Shown in pieces: positions 19,765 through 31,197 of a DNA stretch of 64,000 bases (its first letter is position 1; each line of letters opens with the position of its first letter). Under the pieces are notes generated by a model that was not told the origin of the DNA, did no database searches, and was given only the letters and a program-made list of their open reading frames with translations. A program made the position numbers and the translations under genes. Source of the stretch: Symbiodinium natans (taxonomy: Eukaryota > Sar > Dinophyceae > Suessiales > Symbiodiniaceae); contig CAJNDS010002157.1 in the NCBI GenBank assembly GCA_905221605.1, forward strand, positions 257,501-321,500, read 5' to 3'.

Positions 19765-21627
19765 ACTACGGAGGGACCCTTACAAGGGACCATAGGGGCT
19801 ACCTTAGAAGTTATGTCGAGGCTACTTCGGTATATAAGGACTATATACGGTATATGTCGTGATTCAGGGTCCTAAACCCTAACCCGCAATTGCAAAAAGG
19901 TTAAGGGTCCCTTCTAGGGGTTCCTCCTTATACCCCTTCCCTGCTTTTGTCAACAGGGCTTTCTGCCTATCCGCCCGGAACTGTCGCACCTGCTCTCCGA
20001 ACAAAGGAAAGACACAGAAACTCACTAACCCTAAGCCCTAAACCCGAAACCCTAAACCCTCATAAAGAACTGCGGCTTCATACTTTGCGACCGTTCCTGC
20101 TCACCTGTAGGTGAACTACTGGGCGACGGGAGGAGAAATCCTGGAGACCTCAACCCTAAACCCTAAACCCTATACACCCTAAACCCTAAACCCTACACCC
20201 CAAACCCTAAATCCTAAACCCTAACCCTAAACGCGATGTGTGGCTTAACACTACTCTGTACTATAGGAACCAACTTCGAGGCCCCCCCCCCTCTAAAAAA
20301 AAAACACGCAGCCCAGAAGGAGCTGGCTCTGAAGAATGACTTGCGCTGTGCAGCCGCAGTACAGGGTTTAGGGTTTAGGGTTTAGGGTTTAGGGTTTAGG
20401 GTTTAGGGTTTAGGGTTTAGGCTGCTAACTGCACCGTGCATGGTGGCTGCCTGGCGCTATGAACGCCGCATGTGTGGCCGCGGTATCGGTCACTGTTCTG
20501 CTGCAGTTGTCGTACTTCCAGGCGACTGGAACAACTTCAGGGCCTCGCGGTTTGGGGTTTAGGGCTGGGGTTTCGGGTTTAGGGTTTAGGGTTTGGGGTT
20601 TAGGGTTTAGGGTTTGGGGTTTAGGGTTTGGGTTTTGGGGTTTAGGGTTTGGGGTTCAGGGTTTCGGGTTTAGGCCGTATTGGGTTTTGCAATGGCCAAA
20701 GATGTCCTCATTTTTCCGCACTTCCGGGCCAAAGATATCAAATGCATCGGGACCTCGCACCCCCCTTTACCAAAGATGGGCTTAGGGTTGAGGGGTTTAG
20801 GGTTTAGGGTTTAGGGTTTAGGGTTTAGGGTTTAGGGTTTAGGGGCGGGGGGGGACCTTTTGCAACAACAAAAAAGTACCTGTGCTTTGACTTTAACTTC
20901 AAAAGAACACCACCCGGACACCATGAAACCAAAGAAGCGCAAAACAGCTAGAAGCCATGGTTTTATAGGTGTGTTCAAAGGTTGAGGGCTTAATGTGAAA
21001 CCCTAAAACCCCTAAAACTCCTCAAGCCTGAAGCCTCCGCATCCAGAACGGTTCTGCAGTTAAAACCGAAAGCCCCCGAATCTCCTCGAAGCTTCTACCA
21101 ACACTGTCCCCGGACACGATGCCTGAGTAATTTCGGGATGGCTTCCGAGTCAACTTAAACTTCAGGCGGTTTAGGGTTTAGGGTTTAGGGCTTAGGGTTT
21201 AGGGTTTAGGGTTGAATCGAACCCCCCCCCCCCCCCCCCAACCCACAACCCTGAATCCCAAGCCCGAAGTCCCAAACCGGTTGGCCCTGGCCTCTCGCGC
21301 AGGAAGAACTCGAACCTCACCACTGAGAAGCTGCAACACCTTCTTGAAAGGTTCATATGGATTATGAATTTAGGGTTTAGGGTTTAGGGTTTAGGGCTAA
21401 GGGTTCTGAAAGTTCATATATGAGGTAGGGCTTATACTCCTTGTATCACAAAACAAGCACCCAACATCTGCACTCACCAATATTAAAAAGGAACCACATA
21501 CACGCTCAGCAATAACAGTACTATAAACCCTGTTTCCAATGGATTATGGGTTAAGGGTGTATAGGGCTGAGGGTTTGTCATTGGCTGGTGAGCATATTGA
21601 TGATGTCACATAATGAAGGATGTCATG

Positions 21628-21777
21628 CTTGGAGGTTCATGGGTACATAGAACCTACTTCTAACTTCTAACCCACTTAGAGGACTTAGCGAGCTTATACG
21701 TGCAGTTAAAGTTGGGGTTGCAACCCTAAACCCTAGTTACCCTTAAAACCCTTGCCCTAAGTACCCTGCACCTCCAA
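21628..21777. mobile_element. MITE-like element, family P2
   Basis: Arms CTTGGAGGTTCATGGGTAC and GTACCCTGCACCTCCAA. Inner blocks ACTTAGAGGACTTAG and GTGCAGTTAAAGTTGGGG recur in copies at 38,551, 42,350 and 61,958. A short CCCTAAA piece sits near the centre. Confidence 0.7.
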
Positions 21778-22610
21778 CTAGTGATGTTCGTAAACCTGAA
21801 CCTGGCTTGACTTAGTCCTGCACGGGTGGCCGTCGCCACCTAGGGTTTCCGAAAGTGGGGCACATGTGACGAGGCAACCCGAAACCCCAAACCCGAACCC
21901 TAAACCCTTAAAGAGCTTACTGCAGTCTCAGTTACTCACAAACGAAGGGAGCACGCTTTTTTTGCCCCACAATGTCTACATCAAGAGTGGCGCCCTTATC
22001 TAGGCAATTATCTCACTAGGTCTTATTAGTAGGGAATGGGGGAATTTTGTACCTTGTATCTAGCCTCTCGCACCCTTGCAAAGGGCACCTTCGTCACTGC
22101 TTGCCAACTCTGAGCCATGGAGATCATGTTGAGGGATGTCTGTGAGAAGACCATTAATGCGGGTACATAAGTGGACAAAGTAAGAGCATGAACCTCATGA
22201 ATCATGTGAACGTAACGCCCTTCTCCTTCTTACTTTCTCCTTTCATTGGTCTTTTTCTATCGCGCACGCAGAAAGCATGTGATTCGAGCGGTCGCTCTCT
22301 TCTTTCTCTCCCTTACAATCACGTCCTCAAAGCGGTCCCCTTAAAAGCAACTAAAAAGAAGATAGAAAGGAAGGGCTTTTAAGGGAGCGTGAGGACATAA
22401 GTGACAGAGTGAGAGAAAAGATGCACGGGCCAGTAATCATACTTTTTTTGTGAGTTATCTTCATTTCATGCCTTACAAAACAGCGTCATTAAAGCCGCCT
22501 ATTATAGTACTTTGGCCGTGTGTTACGTTCATGCGACCAATAAGTTCACGCAATTCAGTCACTCCGTTCTGTTCATGTGTAATTTCGTTCTCTTTTTCTC
22601 TTCCCCTAAG

Positions 22611-22705
22611 GGGTCATGTACCTGAATAGGGAATACTTGGGCCTTGAAGTACTTCTTTTAGGGACTTTGGGGCCCAAGTATATAAAAATGAGGGACATGG
22701 ACCCT
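22611..22705. mobile_element. MITE-like element, family P3, reverse orientation
   Basis: GGGGTCATGTACCTGAATAG and GACATGGACCCT form the arms; the body carries AGGGAATACTTGGGCC and GGGACTTTGGGGCCCAAGTA. It matches the 10,450 element in reverse complement. Confidence 0.6.
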
Positions 22706-24631
22706 CAGAGTTCTATTCTTACGCCGGCACAATAAGAGAATTAGTGAACGCCCCTGGCCCCTCGCCGCAGCGTCCTCAGGTTAGTCTGGCCTTCTTAAAA
22801 CCCTAAACCCTAAAGCCTAAAGCCTAAACCCTAAACCCCATGTTTTCGCTTTGGCAGTAATGGACTGTGCTGAGACCACCTGCCTTGTGAGCCCCCCTTT
22901 TCTGAACCCTTTCGGGGACCCCGAAATCATCCTAAGACCCCCTCCCAAGGCGACAAACATGGGGTTTAGGGTGTAGGGTTTAAGGTTTAGGAAGGAGGAA
23001 GTTTCTAGAAGCACGCGTGTAGATAGTGCCGAGTCAAATCAGAAAAATGGATATAGAATTCAAATGAGAAGGTGTTCGGGGGGTGATACCAATGGCATCG
23101 TGATGTACAGTCATGGGACCTTGCGCATTCTGGCCCAGGCCAATCGGAAACCCGAAACCCCAAAGATCTACCTCCGAAGTTTCGGCTCTCAGTTTTGACA
23201 ATGGTGATCGGGAGGAGTTCGTGCACCGCATCTTAGGGTTTCAGGGTATAGTCCCTCATGTCTAGGGGATCTGCTTTGAGGATATAGAGCTTTAGGGTTT
23301 AGGCGTTTATGGCTTGGTGTTGAAAATTTCAGGGGTTTAGGGATTAAGTTTAGGGTCCAGGGCTTTTCGGGTTTAAGGGCATCTGCTTCTAGGCGTACGA
23401 AGAACCAAGGGCCGATATGACCCAAGATCTTCGATCACGCTAGGGATTACAAAAGGATCACAGAAATTGCAGGTTTTTTACTCCCACCACACGAAAACTC
23501 AGCACAAGAACGATCGGACGTCACAAAGCCTGGCTTGTGAACCCGCAGAACCTGTCGCAAGTACGTGAACGGGACCTTACCTAGACCTAGGCAATCACTT
23601 GTATCTTCTCTTACGGTCCTGAATTTAAGCCCTGAACCCTCCACCCTAAACCCTAAACCTTAAACCCTAAACCCTAAATGGTTGACTATTGGGGGGGCTC
23701 TGTCCCCAGTTGTTCAAAGCCATCCTTGGAGGCATCCTGGGCGCCCAGCCTCGGCATCTTTTACCCGCGCCGCCTTTGCAAAGTCCTGGGCTTCGGGTTT
23801 AGGGTTTAGGGTTTAGGGTTTAGGGTTTAGGGTTTAGGGTTTAGGGTTTAGGGTACTAACGCCAGGGTATTGTCAATAGCAGCTAGGGCAGGCTAGGAGC
23901 TTTCTAGGCTAGACTGGGGAAAGGCTCCACGACTAGACACCCATCCACAAAGGACCCACCCTGGGAACGCTCACTTGGCATTGTTAGTGGCTTCAGCAGC
24001 GTTTGTACTAACTCGCATCCTTGAGCCTAGGCTTCACTGGATGTCTGCGGAAACCCTAAACCCTACACCCTACACCCTACACCCTACACCCTAAACCCTA
24101 AACCCTAAACCCTAAACCCTAAACCCTAAAGATCACGTTATTCCGTCTCTTAGTGCTGCCAGCCACACGCGCACCCGCCCATGAAGCAGGAATCCGGAAA
24201 ACAATTGGGGAGCAAGGGCTGCGCAGCGCAAGGCGGTGAGCAGCTGCCCAGTTCTTCGGGGTTTAGGGTTTAGGGTTTAGGGTTTAGGGTTTAGGGTTTA
24301 GGGTTTAGGGTTTAGGGTTTAGGGTTTAGGGTTTAGGGTTTAGGGTTTAGGGTTTAGGGTTTAGGCAACAACACCCCCTTCCTGCACCCACTGGACATGT
24401 CCATGTGCTGGTGGCACTTGTTCGACAAATTGAAGTTTAAGTTCATGTTGTGTGACGAACCAACTTTGTACACTACACCCTGAACCCTAAACCCAAAACC
24501 CTAAACCTAAACCCTAAACCCATGAGAAGGGTGCACACGTATGTGTTGGAACTACTGTAGTGGCTGGGGTGGCAGTATGGGCCTCGCACTGGAAGAGGAC
24601 ATGGCCCAATGCTTAACGAAACAAGAATGAC

Positions 24632-24744
24632 TTGGGATGTTCCCCCTTATGCTCACAGTCTCACAGTCCTTAGTAGGGATCATTGAAGGGGTGATACTAT
24701 CATCACTACTAAGGGAATGTTAGTATCAGGGGGAAGGATCCCAA
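24632..24744. mobile_element. P1 palindromic element, array-free
   Basis: TTGGGATGTTCCCCCTTATG at the left and GTATCAGGGGGAAGGATCCCAA at the right are inverse complements apart from a few bases. Includes a short internal duplication of TCACAGTC. Confidence 0.7.
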
Positions 24745-25540
24745 ATAATCACCCTGGTGTCTGCAATGCAAGCTCAGATCTAAACCCTAAGCCCTGAACC
24801 CTGAACCCTAAACTTAAACCCTAAACCCTAAACCCTGTCTACAATGGCGTCGGAAGTCTGTGCTGGCCGTGACGTGTGGGCTTTGTGTTCGAAGCCTCCG
24901 CCACTTCGTGGCTTGAATCCCTAAACCCTAAACCCTAAACCCCAAACCCTAAACCCTAAACCCTAAACGGTACTACGGGCATGCTTGGCCCAGGGGCGAG
25001 AGCCGTTCGCCCACGGGAGGTCTTGCGCGAGGGATCGGCACGTTCCGACAGCAGCCTCACATGTGCGGTTTAGGGTTTAGGGTTTAGGGTTTATGGCTCA
25101 GACACCCTATAAGCTGAGTTGCTGAGTTCATAAGCCCCCCCAAAAGTGTGCGCTTTCAGTTCTGAAGCGGATTATAGTATCTCAAAAGGTGTGAAGTGTA
25201 CTCATTCAGCTACGAAGTAAACCCCATAAACCCTGAAAACCCTGTCAACCCTACATAAACCCTGTAAGCCCTATATAAGCCCTATATAACCCTGCAAACC
25301 CTCAACCTCCTAAATAGGATGATTCGGTTCAGGGCTTAGAGCCTCAGGGCCTTATAGGGCTTCGGAGTTTGAAGCTACAAAGAACTCAAACCCATGAAGT
25401 AACCTAGGAATAAACAGGGTAACCTTTCTGGTTTAAACGGGCGAGTAAGGGAAGCGATGCCGTAACAAAAAAGGGAATAAGGGCCTACTCTGCGTCCGAG
25501 CTGAACTTCCTAAATAGGATGTTCCGGTTCAGGGCCTTAG

Positions 25541-25706
25541 GGCCTTAGGGCCTTAGGGCCTTAGGGCCTCAGGGCCTTAGGCCCTTAGGGCCTTAGGGCC
25601 TTAGGGCCTTAGGGCCTTAGGGCTTTAGGGCCTTAGGTCTTAGGGCCTCAGGGCCTTAGGGCCTCTTAAACCCTTAGGGCTTTAGGGCCTTAGGGCCTTA
25701 GGAGTG
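25541..25706 (+). repeat. 8-mer array (CCTTAGGG)n
   Basis: About 18 units of CCTTAGGG with a few CCTCAGGG and CTTTAGGG. The sequence just before it (CCTAAATAGGATG...CGGTTCAGGGC) also occurs at 25,305-25,335, bracketing a P5-like element. Confidence 0.85.
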
Positions 25707-26140
25707 ACAGCTATAAAGTAAGAGCTCTGGTGCCCAAGGAGGCAGAATAAAGGTATCTAAAAGCATTTCAATGGGAACCCTAAACAGGGAACCACAAGAG
25801 TAGAGTAGGAACATAGTAGGGAATATGAATAGGAATAGAGTAGGCACATAGTCGGAATATACCACCTACGAGGGTGCTGCAAACTCTAGAGCCTGAACCC
25901 AAAAACCGCCGCCAAACCCTGGTTCGTTTCAGGGCAAAAGGCCTGAGATCTTTCTAGAGGCATCCCAGATAGCCTCCCTCTGCTTCTAAACATGCTCAAC
26001 ATGGTTTAGGGTTTAGGGCTTAGGGTTTAGGGTTTAGGGATGGACACTTCTTTGACAGGACAATGGCCATGGGCGTAAGCACAGTGCTTGGAGATGAAGG
26101 CACTAAAGATTCCACACCCCAGCAGCCCTGGACACCAACC

Positions 26141-26211
26141 CGGCAAGGAGCATTCGGACGATCTCCGCGTTGCCTTTCTTTGCAGCCACGTGCAACCTAG
26201 GCTTCTGGAAG
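26141..26211 (-). pseudogene. ankyrin-repeat exon fragment
   Basis: On the minus strand this stretch encodes PRLHVAAKKGNAEIVRMLLA, a near-consensus ankyrin helix-turn-helix unit (family consensus TPLHxAAxxGHxEIVxxLLxxG). It is preceded by CTCTTGCAG, a good 3' splice site, and followed by GTTGGT, a possible 5' splice site. Ankyrin repeats mediate protein-protein contacts. Only about one unit is visible and no companion repeats are found nearby, so this is either one exon of a gene with arrays in its introns or a stranded gene fragment. The ankyrin assignment is firm; gene status is not. Confidence 0.6.
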
Positions 26212-26482
26212 CTGCAAGAGTTTCTGAGACGAGCTCCCAGGACCCTTCCCGAGAAAGAGCACACGCGCGCAGCCACGCAGCGCAGCCGCAAGGCAGAACG
26301 GCCTGACAACAAAACAACCCTAACCCCACAACCCTAAACCCTAGCCCACCTCAAACAAAAAAACAGTTGGAAGAAGAAGCAGAAGAAGAAGAAGAAGACC
26401 CCCGAAAAAAAAGGTCCCAAGATCTGGCTCGGGAACGGGAACACCGTCTCCGGCCGCTTCCAGAAGAAGCATCCGGCACCTG

Positions 26483-26668
26483 GCTTACTGTTGGCTACAA
26501 GGGAATGAGGGAATGAGGCACCCTTTCTCGCACTATACATATATATATATATATACACCCTGTAAGGGATTTTAGAGGGTACCATATATCCCCCTATGTA
26601 TATGTAGACCCTTTAAGGTTTTATATAGGGTACCTCCTTCAATCATTCCCTACTAACCAACAGTAAGC
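26483..26668. mobile_element. palindromic element with 12-bp perfect ends
   Basis: GCTTACTGTTGG (26,483-26,494) and CCAACAGTAAGC (26,657-26,668) are perfect inverse complements, and the complementarity continues imperfectly through GGGAATGA / TCATTCCC. The centre contains an (AT)n run and TATAGGGTACC-type blocks. Confidence 0.65.
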
Positions 26669-27136
26669 TGAAGGCGGAAGAGAGCGATGGGCTCTGGGAC
26701 GAGAAACGCGCTGTTTTTTTGTTGCTTGAGCTCTTGCCCTGAACCCTAAACCCTAAACCCTAAACCCTAGGTTTAAGGTTTGGCTTAAGGTGGAGCATGT
26801 CGGGTGCCTCCAGAGCTCCAAACATTTACATCCAGAACGTCCCATATGGGGGTCGGAATCATTACCAATGATATTCTCTGTAGGGTTTAGGGTTTTTAGG
26901 TTTTAGGGTCCCTTTATCAGTATACTAATAACCCCCCCAAGAACCTATTCCAACTAGTAAGGCCCTATAATAGGTAGGCTTCGAGATCTTCGAGCTTAGA
27001 CAAAGCCGAGGCTTGTGGCAAGCTTTCGAGGGCAACCGGGTTGTTGGGGTCTAGGGTTTAGGGTTTAGGGTGTAGGGTTTAGGGTTCCGGGTTCAGGGTT
27101 TAGGTTTAGGGTTTAGGGTCTAGGGTTTAGGGTTTA

Positions 27137-27264
27137 GCGCAGCTCTGTGAAAGGCCGGGGGGCCGGGTATTTCTTTGGCCATGTTCACGTCCATGCCGAA
27201 ACCCTTCTTTGCCAGGAACTTGTCGAGGGCTGCCCTTCCTGGATCAAAGAGTGACCAGGATGAC
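27137..27264 (-). other. exon-like island
   Basis: The minus strand is open for about 40 codons across the whole island between two TTTAGGG tracts. The predicted peptide includes ALDKFLAKKGFGMDVNMAKE, with the lysine/hydrophobic alternation of a helical protein. GATCCAG|G lies near the start as a possible acceptor. No family recognised. One of the most protein-like islands in the window. Confidence 0.4.
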
Positions 27265-27749
27265 GGTTTAGGGTTTAGGGTTTAGGGTTTAGGGTTTAGG
27301 GTTTAGGGTTTAGGGGTTTAGGGGTTAGGGTTTAAATCTTACGGACTACTTGGAGGTGCAGGGTAGTCAGGGGTAGGGTCTACAGAGTTCAGGGTTCGGG
27401 GTTGAGGGTTTTGGGGTTTACGGCTTTCGGCTTATGGCTTACGGTCTAGGGGCATACCCCAAGTATAACTGTACTTATAATAATAAGCCCCCTAAGTCCT
27501 CTAAGTAGGTGATAAGTAGTATACACTAACCCTAAACCCTAAACCCCTTCTAATTGGAGTGAAATTAAAAGTGCCCATGGGCCCTACATGCCTTCGAGCT
27601 GCTACGGGCGGCGCGCCGCAAGCACTACAGTCCCCAGCCAGCCTGTGCTGTGAACCTATGTGGGGGCTTACACCCCAATATTCATCCCCAAATACTAAGA
27701 TCCCCTTAGAATCTTCTAAAAAGACCCCAAGGAAGGTACAGTGACAGCA

Positions 27750-28520
27750 CTGATTCAGAAATCATTGGATTAAGAAACGAGCATGCTCGCGGCTGGACCC
27801 CGGAAAAAACTGCGAACATTGAGAGCAAGACTGAATTAAGAAATCGAGGGTACTCTCATCCTGGGGCCCTAAATTTCTTAAATTTGGTTGTTTTTGGCAA
27901 CCGCCCCTCAGTTTCCAAACATAGAACAATTTAAGAAATCCAGCCCCTGTATTCCTGGATGCTGGCCCCCCCTGAATGAAAAATCACCCCCCCCCCATCA
28001 AATAAGAAACACAGCTCTTCGATTTCTTAAATTTATGAAATCGAGGGGCTTGATTTCATAAATTTAAGAAATCGAGGGGCTGGCTTTCTTAAATTTAAGA
28101 AATCGAGGGGCTTTCTGTCATTTAAGAAATTGAGGGGCTAGATTTCTTTTTTTGTTTTGTGTTTGGGCGGGGGGGGTTCCGGGCAGGACAAAAATCACCT
28201 AAATTAAGAATTTCAGGAGGGGAGGGTTGAAGGGCAGGGGGGGGGGGGGGAGATCCCGAAACCCCTCGAAGTAAGAAATCGAGAGGCCGGATTGCCTATT
28301 GGAGGGTAGCCCCCAATTAAGAACTCGAGCGATCAGCCTAATGGATAAGGTGTCGCCTTACTACTTCAATCGTTACCAGTTCGAACCCCATTAACAAACA
28401 CGTTGAGAAATCAAGGGTACCCTCAAAATTGTAGAGAAAATGGGTGGGCTTCATAATTAAGAAATCGAGGGTGCCCTCGCCAAAACTTAGAGATTTCTTA
28501 TCCAGCGCTGTCACTGCACC
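27750..28520. repeat. palindromic AAATTTAAGAAATCGAGGGG repeat cluster
   Basis: TTAAGAAATCGAGGG recurs more than ten times, often back to back with its complement GATTTCTTAAATTT (for example 28,018-28,130), so many copies can form hairpins. Copies are interrupted by G-runs and unique pieces. There are no heptamer arrays in this 770-bp stretch and no convincing protein-coding signal. Confidence 0.8.
28327..28398 (+). pseudogene. degenerate tRNA-like sequence (tRNA-Arg-like)
   Basis: GCCTAATGGATAAGGT forms a D-arm closely resembling eukaryotic tRNA-Arg, and AGTTCGAACC is a good B-box/T-loop. The spacing between them (1 + 17 + 5 + 5 bases) is exactly that of a class I tRNA. The anticodon stem (TCGCC / TTCAA), T stem and acceptor stem do not pair, so it cannot be a functional tRNA as it stands. 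It could be a tRNA pseudogene or the head of a tRNA-derived SINE. Confidence 0.45.
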
Positions 28521-30102
28521 CCAAACTTCGGAAACCCGCATGTAGCGTTCAGGGGTTTAGGAGCCTTTTTCAGCCAGATCTTCAATCAGGAGCAGATCTT
28601 TTCGTCAGTTTTGTTATGCAGCCTTGTTTAACAGCATCAGTTCATCAGGGGCTCGTCAACTGGTCCTCGTGTCTTAGACACGGGGGTTTAGGGTTTAGGG
28701 TTTAGGGTCTGATACACGAGCCATCGGTGATGCAGACGGCACCACCAGGGAGGACAACACTAAAAAAGGTGGATGGAACTCGTGTATGCTGCCCATGCCT
28801 ACACATGCAGCTCAAATATGTAGATGAACTGCAAGATTCTGGTTGCTAACGGCTTCATCACGTATATGGCAGCTGTCTGGTTCTCAACTGTCCTTGCGCC
28901 CGAATCCCTTGTTGCCTTTATGCGGGGAAAGGGTTCAGGGTCTGGGGGTTCAGCCTATGATTCCTCAACCCTTGTCGCCTTCAAATGGAACCTCAAACGA
29001 GCCTCAGGAACGCCGCCATGCCCCTGACACCCCTTAATTCCTAAACCCTAACCCTAAACCCTAAACCCTAAACCCTAACCCTAAACCCGACACGTAGCCC
29101 AGAGCGCTTGAACGTGGGTGTGCGTGGTAGGCAAAATTGGACTCGCGGGCCGAGCCTCGAAGGACATGGGCTTTAGGATTTAGGTTGGGGTTTAGGGTTT
29201 AGGGTTTAGGGTTTAGGGTTTAGGGTTTAGGGTTGCGGCTTGCGGTTTAAGGGTTTAGGGCTCAGAGTTTAGGGCTGATACTTCTACTGTTCACCCTTAT
29301 CGAACAATCCTTAATAGGATTATGCAAGCCCCCCCCCCCCCCCCGCATTGAAATATCCCTATTAAGGGCTGTTATTCTTTTAGCTTCCACATCTCAAGCT
29401 GATAACATCGAGGGCTTCTGGCGTTTGGGGCCTTGCAGGGACTTTCGTCGTAAGGTCCTCTCGAAACCTTGGGAGGGGGGGGGAAGATGCAGGATGGTGT
29501 GGTATCCTAAACCCTCAACCCTCAACCCTCACCCTGAAACCGATGGCATGTCTTCGTGGTTCCCCAAGCCCTTTTAGGATGGGTAACACTACTATTAGCT
29601 GTTAGAACCCCAAAGAATAAAACAAAAAATCATCTATTTTTTAAGGGGTTCTTAAGCAAATATAGTACATAAGCCCCATATTATCCTTACAAGGAAAATA
29701 CGTACTTTTTAGGGCCTGTATGGCCGCTGCCTTCCCTGACACTGAACTATAACTCCATTCAACCACTGTAGAGTCTAGGGTAAACCCTATATCGTTAGGG
29801 TTTGGGGTTTAGGGTTGGGGTTTAGGGCCCTCCCCCGCGCCACCCCCGAAGACAGACTGAACAACTGCTCAAGAACTTGAACAAAACACCACACGATGGA
29901 GAACTGTCGCCGAAATGGTTGTGTTCCTCGTTCTTGTAAAACTTCGTGTACTTTGTTAGCAGCTCATGAAACCCAAAACCCCGGCGTAAACCCTAAACCC
30001 TAAACCCTAAACCCTAAACCCTCAACCCTCAACCCTCAACCCCAACCCTCAACCCTCAACCCGCAAAACCCTCACCCCAAACCGTGACCTAAACCATAAA
30101 CC

Positions 30103-30271
30103 TCGGGATGTTTCCCCCTTGTACCGGCAGTCCTTAGGGAGCTTTTGACAGGGTTTAGGGTTTAGGGTTTAGGGTTTAGGGTTTAGGGTTTAGGGTTTTA
30201 GGGTTTAGGGTTTAGGGGGGTACTATAATCCCTGTCCTATCAAGGAATGCTAGCATAAGAGAACATCCCAA
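30103..30271. mobile_element. P1 palindromic element with array in its loop
   Basis: The left arm CGGGATGTTTCCCCCTTGTA and right arm GCATAAGAGAACATCCC match the P1 family. Between GGAGCTTTTGACA and GGGGTACTATAATCCC lies a TTTAGGG array (30,150-30,217). Array-free P1 copies have only a few bases at this point. Confidence 0.75.
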
Positions 30272-31107
30272 CACAAACCTCTAAATCACGAAACCCTTGG
30301 CACCTTGTTTTCCGAGGTTTGGCTGGAAGAGTCCGGGCGACCGCGCGCAGTCGCATCGAATGCCCTGGTGTTTTCGACAAAAGGAACCCTAAACCCTAAA
30401 CCCTAAAACCCTAAACCCTAAAACCCTAAACCCTAAACCCTAAACCCTAAACCCTAACCCTAAACCCTAAACCTAAAGCCGCAGAGCTGGGGGAAGAGAG
30501 AGCGGCACTAGGGTAGGTCCTCGAGAGGGCCTCAGCGGCCTCGTGAGCCTTTGAGGGTCCTCATATGGACTTTTGGATATGGGGTTTAGGGTTTAGGGTT
30601 TAGGGTATTTAGGGTATTTAGGGGGTTTAAAGGGTTTAGGGGTAGGGAGTTTAGGGTTTAGGAAGCTGGAGAAAGGCTTGGCTTACTTCCTGGGTTTCCG
30701 TGGGGTTCGATCAGAATTGTGTTGGGATTACGTTTGAGGGTTTCGGGTCATGATTCCCAACAGCACAGCAGCACATCCTGTGGTTTGTAGTCAGTCTATA
30801 GGCACCCGATCAAAATGCAAACAGCCAAGCCGGACAAGACGGACAAATCATAATTTGAAGCTGTGCTGTAGGGCCTTTGCACACGCGACAGTAATTGTTA
30901 CCTAAACCCTAAACCCTAAACCCTAAACCCTAAACTAAATCCTACCCTTAAAACCCTAAGCCTTTGGACACAGGGCTTCGGAACATGCCAGATTAGCCAG
31001 GCGGGGTAGGGGGTCGAACCTCTAGAGTCAGAGACCCACGACGGCCATGGGGGCTGAGTAAGGCATCTGGAAGGGAATCCTACCATTTGGGGGCTTTCTG
31101 TTAGGGG

Positions 31108-31197
31108 TTGCGGATGTTCCCCCTTATACTAACATTCCTTAATAAGGCATTATAGTAGGGGTACTATAATCTGTTAGTAAAGGGGGAATCTCCCCAA
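31108..31197. mobile_element. P1 palindromic element, array-free
   Basis: GCGGATGTTCCCCCTTATAC and GTTAGTAAAGGGGGAATCTCC pair as arms; the centre TAGTAGGGGTACTATAATC matches other P1 copies. About 90 bp, the most compact copy. Confidence 0.75.

Larger units (their letters stand above)
16931..27749. other. mosaic of heptamer arrays and islands
   Basis: Same organisation as the left mosaic. Prominent arrays: 17,893-17,968, 19,233-19,337, 19,620-19,684, 20,364-20,420, 23,797-23,853 and 24,258-24,365. The stretch 21,880-22,800 is comparatively array-free and contains one P3 element, but no gene or RNA is recognised in it. Microsatellite runs lie at 17,294 (CA) and 26,536 (AT). Confidence 0.65.

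Noticed and set aside
20459-20785. Open frame starting MNAACVAAVSVTVLLQLSYF, resembling a signal peptide
   Set aside because: Most of the frame is translated TTTGGGG/TTTAGGG repeat (GFRVWGLGF). The hydrophobic start alone is not enough to call a gene.
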